DNA of 5,465 nucleotides from Burkholderiales bacterium (GTDB lineage Bacteria > Pseudomonadota > Gammaproteobacteria > Burkholderiales > Burkholderiaceae_C): NCBI GenBank assembly GCA_028869035.1, contig JAGWTL010000212.1, positions 1 through 5,465 on the forward strand, written 5' to 3'. Positions 1 to 4,067 of this stretch are shown here, one piece after another. A model generated the notes under the pieces. It was not told the origin of the DNA. It worked only from the letters and a program-made list of their open reading frames with translations, and made no database searches. The translations under genes and the position numbers were made by a program. Position 1 is the stretch's first letter; each line of letters begins with the position of its first letter.

Positions 1-577
1 GGCGATCGGGGTCGAGCCAGACGCGCATGGCGTACTTGCGCTCGCCGAAGATACGCACGTCGGCCGCGCCCGTCACGGTCTGCAGACGCGGCTTGACAAC
101 GCGGTTGATCAGCTCGTTAAGTTGCAGCTGGGTATGGGTGTCACTGGAAAAAGCCAGCCAGATCACGGGGAAGGCGTCGGCCTCGACCTTGGCGATGACC
201 GGCTCCTCGATGGCCTGCGGCAGCTTGTTGCGCACGCGCGCGGTCCGGTCGCGCACCTCGGCGGCGGCGGCGTCGGCGTCCTTCTCCAGGCGGAAGCGCA
301 CGGTGATCTGGGCCTGCTCGGCGCGCGAAATCGAGGTGATCACGTCCACCGCGTCGATGCCGGCAATCGAGTCTTCCAGCGGCTTGGCCACCTGCGACTC
401 CACCACCTCGGCCGAGGCGCCGGCATACCGCACGGTGACGGTGACCACCGGCTCGTCGATCTTGGGGTACTCGCGCACCGGCAGCTTGGTGAAGCTGACC
501 GCGCCGATCAACAGCACCAGCAGGGACAGCACGGTGGCGAACACCGGCCGGCGTATCGCTATTTCAGGCAGTTGCAT
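1..577 (-). CDS. RND efflux pump, inner-membrane permease (N-terminal part, cut by window edge)
   Basis: This is the first 192 residues of a proton-driven RND transporter of the HAE-1 (AcrB/MexB-like) group, the inner-membrane part of a tripartite efflux pump; the rest (families run about 1,000-1,050 residues) lies beyond the left edge. The N-terminus is typical: MQLPEIAIRRPVFATVL, with the first membrane helix at about residues 11-29, then the conserved KLPVREYPKIDEPVVTV entry into the periplasmic porter domain and YAGASAEVVE at 51-60. The ATG at 577 is preceded by AGGAG with a 5-base spacer, so the start is secure. It lies 131 bp downstream of the adaptor gene on the same strand, and the two are probably one operon. 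The substrate cannot be told from this fragment. It has no stop codon in the window and shows no frameshift. Confidence 0.95.
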   Translation of the reverse strand, partial: MQLPEIAIRRPVFATVLSLLVLLIGAVSFTKLPVREYPKIDEPVVTVTVRYAGASAEVVESQVAKPLEDSIAGIDAVDVITSISRAEQAQITVRFRLEKDADAAAAEVRDRTARVRNKLPQAIEEPVIAKVEADAFPVIWLAFSSDTHTQLQLNELINRVVKPRLQTVTGAADVRIFGERKYAMRVWLDPDR

Positions 578-626
578 GATGGCTCCTGGCTCGGGCTATT
601 GATGTTTTCTTTATTCATGACACCTG

Positions 627-676
627 CCGTTCAGGCTGAGCCTGTCGAAGCCCTTCGACAGGCTCAGGGCGAGCGG
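627..676. repeat. 50-bp imperfect palindrome between the efflux genes (REP-like)
   Basis: The arms fold as an inner 15-bp perfect stem (636-650 with 653-667, core GAGCCTGTCGAAG / CTTCGACAGGCTC), a 2-base loop, a symmetric 3-base mismatch, and an outer 6-bp stem (627-632 with 671-676, one G-U if RNA). I recall hairpins with the TTCGACAGGCTCA core as dispersed intergenic repeats in many proteobacterial genomes; that is memory, and only one copy is in this window. It lies in the untranslated spacer between adaptor and pump, so it would be transcribed in their mRNA. No run of T follows on either strand, so it does not look like a standard intrinsic terminator. It could act as an mRNA-stability or attenuation hairpin setting the adaptor-to-pump ratio. 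Confidence 0.75.
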
Positions 677-708
677 ATGTGAGGTGCTTGTCATGATTTA
701 TGAAAGCC

Positions 709-1842
709 TCAATAGTTCGCCGGACGGTTCACTTCCAGCACCTTGACCGGGCTGCCATCGCGCTGCAGGCGCTGCTGCCCCGCCGTCACCACGGTGTCGC
801 CCTCCTTCAGGCCCTCGACGATCTCGACCTGGCCCGGGCTGCGGATGCCGACCTTGACCTCGACACGCTTGGAGACCAGGGTGTCGTTGTCGGGCCCCGG
901 GACCAATTGGATGACAAAGGCCTTGCCGCCCTGGGGCACGATGGCCTCTTCGGGGATCACCCGGGCCTTCTCGCGCACGCCGAACACGGTGCTCACGCGC
1001 GCGAACATGCCCGGACGCAGCAGCAGTTGCTTGTTGTTGATGCTGGCGCGCACCCCGATGGAGCGGCCGTTGGCGTCGATCAGCGGGTCCACCGCCTCGA
1101 CCCTGGCCTCGAACTTGCGGCCCGGCAGGGCGTCCAGTTCGATCTGCGCCTTCTGCCCCCGCTTGACCAGGGTCTGGAAACGCTCGGGCAGACGGTAATC
1201 GACAAACACCTTGTCGATGTCTTCCAGGTTGACGATGTCGGCGCCATCCTTGAGGTAGTCGCCGACGTTGACGTTGCGAATGCCGGCGATGCCGTCGAAG
1301 GGGGCCACGATCTTCAGGCGCGCCGCCGTGGCCTGGGCCAGCGCCAGCTTGGCCTGCGCCACTTCCAGGTTGGCCGCGCTCTCGTCCAGGGAGCGCTGGC
1401 TGACAAAGTTCTGCGCCAGCAACTCCTGGTTGCGCTTGTGGTTGGCCTGGGCGATGGACAGCTCGGCCTGGCTCTGCTTGACCTGGGCCAGTTGCAGCTG
1501 GTCGTCGAACTGCACCAGCAACTGGCCCTTGCGCACGCGCTCGCCGTCGCGGAAATCGAGCTGGGTGATGCGCCCGCTGACCTCGGGACGCAGCATGACC
1601 CCCTGACGCGAACGCAGACTGCCCACGGCCTGGGCATCGTCGCTGAGCCCCATGATCCGGACCTTGGCCACCTCGACGGTCACGGTACGCGCAGGCCCTG
1701 CGGCCGCAGCGGCGACGGCGGATGCCGGGGCACTCGGGCCACCGGGACCTGCCGGCGTCTTGTTCTGGTACCACCACGCGGCACCGGACGCCGCAACGAT
1801 GCCGACGAGGGCGATCACCGGATAAAGAAATTTGGAAGCCAT
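709..1842 (-). CDS. RND efflux periplasmic adaptor (membrane fusion protein, HlyD/AcrA/MexA type)
   Basis: This 377-residue protein is the adaptor that links an RND pump to an outer-membrane channel. Residues 5-25 form one hydrophobic segment (FLYPVIALVGIVAASGAAWW), an uncleaved anchor or signal; there is no lipobox cysteine. An Ala/Pro/Gly linker follows (29-51). The first lipoyl half is at about 80-112 (LRPEVSGRITQLDFRDGERV), an alpha-helical hairpin spans about 113-175 (SQAELSIAQANHKRNQELL, then NLEVAQAKLALAQATAARL), the second lipoyl half carries the family signature RLKIVAPFDGIAGIRNV at 175-191, then beta-barrel and membrane-proximal domains. The frame stays open to an ATG at 1974, but those extra 44 residues look non-native and would bury the signal segment, so 1842 is preferred. 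The Shine-Dalgarno at this start is weak. The pump gene follows. No outer-membrane factor or regulator is visible in the window. Confidence 0.95.
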   Translation of the reverse strand: MASKFLYPVIALVGIVAASGAAWWYQNKTPAGPGGPSAPASAVAAAAAGPARTVTVEVAKVRIMGLSDDAQAVGSLRSRQGVMLRPEVSGRITQLDFRDGERVRKGQLLVQFDDQLQLAQVKQSQAELSIAQANHKRNQELLAQNFVSQRSLDESAANLEVAQAKLALAQATAARLKIVAPFDGIAGIRNVNVGDYLKDGADIVNLEDIDKVFVDYRLPERFQTLVKRGQKAQIELDALPGRKFEARVEAVDPLIDANGRSIGVRASINNKQLLLRPGMFARVSTVFGVREKARVIPEEAIVPQGGKAFVIQLVPGPDNDTLVSKRVEVKVGIRSPGQVEIVEGLKEGDTVVTAGQQRLQRDGSPVKVLEVNRPANY

Positions 1843-1856
1843 GAATGCATCAGAAA

Positions 1857-1879
1857 CCCGGGTTGTTTCCCAGCCCGGG
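1857..1879 (-). promoter_or_regulatory. Inverted repeat in the adaptor leader, just upstream of its start
   Basis: Two CCCGGG hexamers (1857-1862 and 1874-1879) can pair around an 11-base loop, and the first is also the centre of a perfect 10-bp palindrome, AACCCGGGTT, at 1855-1864. In the mRNA this hairpin would end about 14 bases before the adaptor ATG at 1842, near where a ribosome must land. No good Shine-Dalgarno is visible between the hairpin and the ATG. It could affect translation initiation or be a protein-binding site; in GC-rich DNA chance is also possible. Confidence 0.3.
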
Positions 1880-1899
1880 AGGGAGCGGGACCGTCGAAG

Positions 1900-1908
1900 A
1901 ATGTAACA
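1900..1908 (-). promoter_or_regulatory. Possible extended -10 promoter for the efflux operon
   Basis: Read on the minus strand, the bases are TGTTACATT, which fits an extended -10 (TGn followed by TACATT, four of six matches to TATAAT). A transcript starting about 7 bases further on would have a leader near 50 bases to the adaptor ATG and would contain the CCCGGG hairpin. I see no good -35 hexamer 16-18 bp upstream. It is the best candidate in the 146-bp gap, but weak. Confidence 0.25.
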
Positions 1909-1925
1909 GTCCCTGGCCCATCCTG

Positions 1926-1973
1926 CATGCGCGATAGCCCTGGGGCCGGCAGCGCATGTGCAGCTTTGCTGCA
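1926..1973. repeat. Paired inverted repeats in the rnhA-to-efflux gap
   Basis: Two neighbouring palindromic structures fill most of the gap. TGCAGC-TTT-GCTGCA (1959-1973) is a 6-bp stem with a 3-base loop, starting 16 bases after the rnhA stop. CATGCGC (1926-1932) and GCGCATG (1952-1958) form a 7-bp inverted repeat with 19 bases between the arms. Either could help end the rnhA transcript or be an operator for the efflux operon. On the minus strand no T-run follows, so they are not a clear rho-independent terminator. Confidence 0.35.
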
Positions 1974-1988
1974 TCTTTACAAAATGCT

Positions 1989-2435
1989 TCAGCGGCCCAG
2001 CACCTGATCGACGCCGCGATTGGCCAGCGCGTCGGCGCGCTCGTTGCCGGGGTCGCCGTCATGCCCCTTGACCCAGCGCCAATCGATGCGATGCCCTGCG
2101 CCCGCCACCAGCGCATCGAGCTGCTGCCACAGGTCCACATTCTTGACCGGCTGCTTGGCCGCCGTCTTCCAGCCCTTGGCCTTCCAGCCGGCCAGCCATT
2201 CGTTGATGCCCTTGAGCACGTACTGGCTGTCGACGTGCAGGATCACGTGGCAAGGGCGCTTGAGCGACTCCAGCGCCATGATCACGGCCATCATCTCCAT
2301 GCGGTTGTTGGTGGTCTCGCGCTCCCCGCCAAACAGCTCCTTTTCCACGCCGCCGGATTTCAGCAGCACGCCCCAGCCACCCGGCCCGGGATTGCCCTTG
2401 CAGGCGCCATCGGTGTAGATCTCGACCCTGTTCAA
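1989..2435 (-). CDS. rnhA: Ribonuclease HI
   Basis: This 148-residue enzyme cuts the RNA strand of RNA-DNA hybrids in the cytoplasm (R-loops, primer remnants) using two metal ions. All catalytic residues are present: D9 in IYTDGACKGNPGPGGWG, E47 in TTNNRMEMMA, D69 in LHVDSQYV, H125 in WVKGHDGDPGN and D135 in NERADALA. The basic substrate-handle region INEWLAGWKAKGWKTAAKQP (78-97) is intact, and length matches the E. coli protein (155). No ATG precedes the conserved MNRVEIYTDG-type N-terminus; the start that fits is TTG at 2435-2433, overlapping the TGA stop of the methyltransferase (TTGA), with GAGGGG 8 bases upstream. Translation is therefore probably coupled to the upstream gene. A longer in-frame extension runs through the methyltransferase gene and is not real protein. 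Confidence 0.96.
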   Translation of the reverse strand: MNRVEIYTDGACKGNPGPGGWGVLLKSGGVEKELFGGERETTNNRMEMMAVIMALESLKRPCHVILHVDSQYVLKGINEWLAGWKAKGWKTAAKQPVKNVDLWQQLDALVAGAGHRIDWRWVKGHDGDPGNERADALANRGVDQVLGR

Positions 2436-3229
2436 GCTTCTTGCCCCTCGTTGATGTGGGCCTGATTGTCGCCGCTGCGGCGCACCAGCGGTGCGGTCGC
2501 CGTGGCTTTGTTGCTGGTTTTTTTCCAGGCAGGCTCCAGCAGCCGCACGCCATGCACACGCTTGACGGCGACCAGGAAGTAGCTGGCGCCAAAGAAGGGC
2601 CACCAGCGGCCACCGACGCGGTCCATCCAGCCGTAGCGTCCCAGCCATTGCTCGCTGCGCACCAGCGGCCGGTAGCAGCCATGGCGTGCGACCTCGACCT
2701 CGAAGTCGAGCAGGCGCAGCCAGTCGCGCAGTCGCCAGTTGCCGATGAACTCCAGCGGCTGCGGCAGCAAAGGCATGCCCAGGCCGACGCGCTGGCACAA
2801 CTGCTCGCGCCGCTGGCGCAGGCCCCACAGGCTGGCCGGGTTGAAACCGCTGAGCACCACGCGCCCTCCTGGCACCAGCACGCGCGCGACTTCGCGCAGC
2901 GTGGCGTGCGGATCCGGATGGCTGTCCAGGGTATGCGGCAGGACCACCAGATCCAGGCTGGCCTCGGGAAAAGGCAGGGCCGCGTAGTCGCTCAGCAGGG
3001 CGGTGCGCGCATTCGCGGCCCCGGGCGCGACGGGATGGCTGGTCGCCAGCCATCGATGCGACATGCGGTTGGTCGCCAGGGCGTCGAGTGCGGGCAGGCC
3101 CAGTTGCAGGGCGTGGTAACCAAAGATGTCGGCCACCAGCAGATCGAACTGCTGTTGTTCCCACGCCAACAGATACTGCCCTGCGGGGGACTCAAACCAG
3201 TCCTGCAAACCTATAATTCCATCATTCAT
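2432..3229 (-). CDS. YafS-like class I SAM-dependent methyltransferase domain protein
   Basis: This 265-residue cytoplasmic protein has the second half of a class I (Rossmann) SAM methyltransferase fold: LPFPEASLDLVVLPHTLDS (85-103, motif II region), then HATLREVARVLVPGGRVVLSGFNP (108-131, motif III region). SGFNP followed by LWGLRQ and the early DIFGYHALQLG (34-44) match what I remember of E. coli YafS, a protein of unknown substrate that also sits beside gloB and rnhA. The glycine-rich SAM motif I (GxGxG) is not visible, so activity is uncertain. The C-terminal tail from about 235 is basic and low in hydrophobics. The ATG at 3229 was chosen because GGAAG lies 7 bases upstream and upstream residues look unrelated; an ATG 11 codons earlier (3262) and a TTG at codon 8 are alternatives. 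Its stop overlaps the rnhA start, so the two form an operon. Confidence 0.85.
   Translation of the reverse strand: MNDGIIGLQDWFESPAGQYLLAWEQQQFDLLVADIFGYHALQLGLPALDALATNRMSHRWLATSHPVAPGAANARTALLSDYAALPFPEASLDLVVLPHTLDSHPDPHATLREVARVLVPGGRVVLSGFNPASLWGLRQRREQLCQRVGLGMPLLPQPLEFIGNWRLRDWLRLLDFEVEVARHGCYRPLVRSEQWLGRYGWMDRVGGRWWPFFGASYFLVAVKRVHGVRLLEPAWKKTSNKATATAPLVRRSGDNQAHINEGQEA
3212..3217 (+). promoter_or_regulatory. gloB: Consensus -10 box (TATAAT) for gloB-mltD
   Basis: A perfect TATAAT ends 10 bases before the gloB ATG, in otherwise very GC-rich DNA and inside the methyltransferase coding strand. Normal spacing puts the transcription start at about the A at 3224, giving a leader of only about 4 bases. 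There is no Shine-Dalgarno in front of gloB, which agrees with a leaderless or near-leaderless message. The -35 side is poor: GGGACT at 3187-3192 (three matches, 19-bp spacer) is the nearest candidate. Confidence 0.5.
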
Positions 3230-4067
3230 GACCCTGCTTCCACTGCCCGCCTTCGACGACAACTACATCTGGATGCTGCATGACGGGCGCCAGGCTCTCG
3301 TCGTCGACCCCGGTGATGAGCAACCGGTGTTGCAGGCGCTGCAGGCCCAAGGCCTGCAGCTCCAGGCGATTCTAGTCACACACCACCATGCCGACCATGT
3401 CGGCGGCGTGGACGCCCTGCGCGCGGCCACCGGTGCGGCCGTCTACGGCCCGGCCGGCGAGGCCATGCCCGAGCCGCTGCAGCGCTTCAGCGACGGTGAC
3501 ACGCTGGACCTGCTGGGACTGCACTTCACCGTGCTCGACGTGCCGGGCCACACCGCCGGCCACATCGCCTGGTACTGTGGCCCCCAGGGGACTGCGTCCC
3601 TGCCCCCCGAGGGGGCCCAGCCGGCTTGGGGCGGCCCGACGCCGGCTGACCCCGATTGCGATGGCCAGCCCCTGCTGTTCTGCGGCGACACCCTTTTCTC
3701 CGGCGGCTGCGGCCGCCTCTTCGAAGGCACGCCGGCGCAGATGCTGGCCTCGCTGGACCGCCTGGCCGCCCTGCCCGGCCACACGCGCGTGTGCTGCGCC
3801 CACGAATACACCCTGAGCAATCTGCGCTTTGCGCGCACCGTGGAGCCCGACAACACGGCGCTGCTGGACTACAACCGGCAATGCGAGGCCCTGCGGGCGC
3901 GCCAGTTGCCTACCCTGCCCTCGACCATCGCGGTCGAGCGCGACATCAACCCCTTCCTGCGTTCGCGTGAGCCGGCCGTGCGCCGCTCCGTGCAGGCCCG
4001 CACCGCTGCCCATGACGAGGTCGGCTTCTTTGCCGCCCTGCGCGAATGGAAAAACCAGTTCAAATGA
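3228..4067 (+). CDS. gloB: Hydroxyacylglutathione hydrolase (glyoxalase II) with an extra loop
   Basis: Glyoxalase II hydrolyses S-D-lactoylglutathione to D-lactate and glutathione, the second step of methylglyoxal detoxification in the cytoplasm. The 279-residue protein begins with the family's MTLLPLPAFDDNYIWMLHD and has every metal ligand of the metallo-beta-lactamase fold: THHHADH at 51-57 (H52, H54, D56, H57), H108 in PGHTAGH, D154 in FCGDTLFSGGCGRLFEGT, and H192 in CAHEYT. The C-terminal substrate domain carries NPFLR at 241-245. It is longer than the usual 250-260 residues because about 29 residues (118-146, rich in Gly, Pro and Ala) are inserted between HIAWYC and QPLLFCGD. The ATG at 3228 is fixed by the conserved N-terminus; an in-frame ATG at 3126 would add 34 foreign residues. 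The stop overlaps the mltD start. Confidence 0.97.
   Translation: MTLLPLPAFDDNYIWMLHDGRQALVVDPGDEQPVLQALQAQGLQLQAILVTHHHADHVGGVDALRAATGAAVYGPAGEAMPEPLQRFSDGDTLDLLGLHFTVLDVPGHTAGHIAWYCGPQGTASLPPEGAQPAWGGPTPADPDCDGQPLLFCGDTLFSGGCGRLFEGTPAQMLASLDRLAALPGHTRVCCAHEYTLSNLRFARTVEPDNTALLDYNRQCEALRARQLPTLPSTIAVERDINPFLRSREPAVRRSVQARTAAHDEVGFFAALREWKNQFK
3579..3665 (+). repeat. Palindrome-rich in-frame insert inside gloB
   Basis: This 87-bp segment encodes the extra GloB loop and is much richer in short palindromes than its surroundings: CCCC-A-GGGG (3582-3590), GGGAC-TGC-GTCCC (3588-3600), CCCCC-CGA-GGGGG (3603-3615) and AGCCGGCT (3619-3626). GCCGGCT occurs twice (3620-3626 and 3641-3647). It resembles GC-rich intergenic repeat elements I recall from Comamonadaceae genomes, so it may be such an element captured in frame (29 codons, no stop). 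Its exact borders are uncertain by a few codons. Only one copy is in the window, so repeat status rests on memory and structure. Confidence 0.5.

Noticed and set aside
627..676. Intrinsic terminator between adaptor and pump
   Set aside because: The stem is strong, but neither strand has a T-run after it, and a terminator here would silence the pump.
27..682. Two overlapping plus-strand frames opposite the RND pump
   Set aside because: The minus strand encodes an unmistakable RND N-terminus with a strong ribosome site; these frames show no domains and run into the palindromic spacer.
1959..1980. Plus-strand terminator (stem followed by TCTTT)
   Set aside because: No plus-strand gene lies upstream to be terminated, and the T-run is short.
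700..2007. Long plus-strand open frame of 435 codons opposite the efflux adaptor
   Set aside because: It is antisense to a gene with clear family signatures, has biased His/Asp/Leu-rich content, and arises because high-GC codon use leaves the opposite strand free of stops.
1989..3164. A 391-residue fusion protein ending in RNase HI
   Set aside because: The first 243 residues are an out-of-frame reading of the methyltransferase gene; only the part from 2435 is conserved, so there is no fusion.
3126..3227. A longer GloB with 34 extra N-terminal residues
   Set aside because: The extra residues are the antisense of the methyltransferase and do not resemble any GloB N-terminus, whereas MTLLPLPAFDDNYIW at 3228 does.
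2441..3283. Plus-strand open frame of 280 codons opposite the methyltransferase
   Set aside because: Gln/Ala/His-rich shadow of the YafS-like gene with no recognisable domain.
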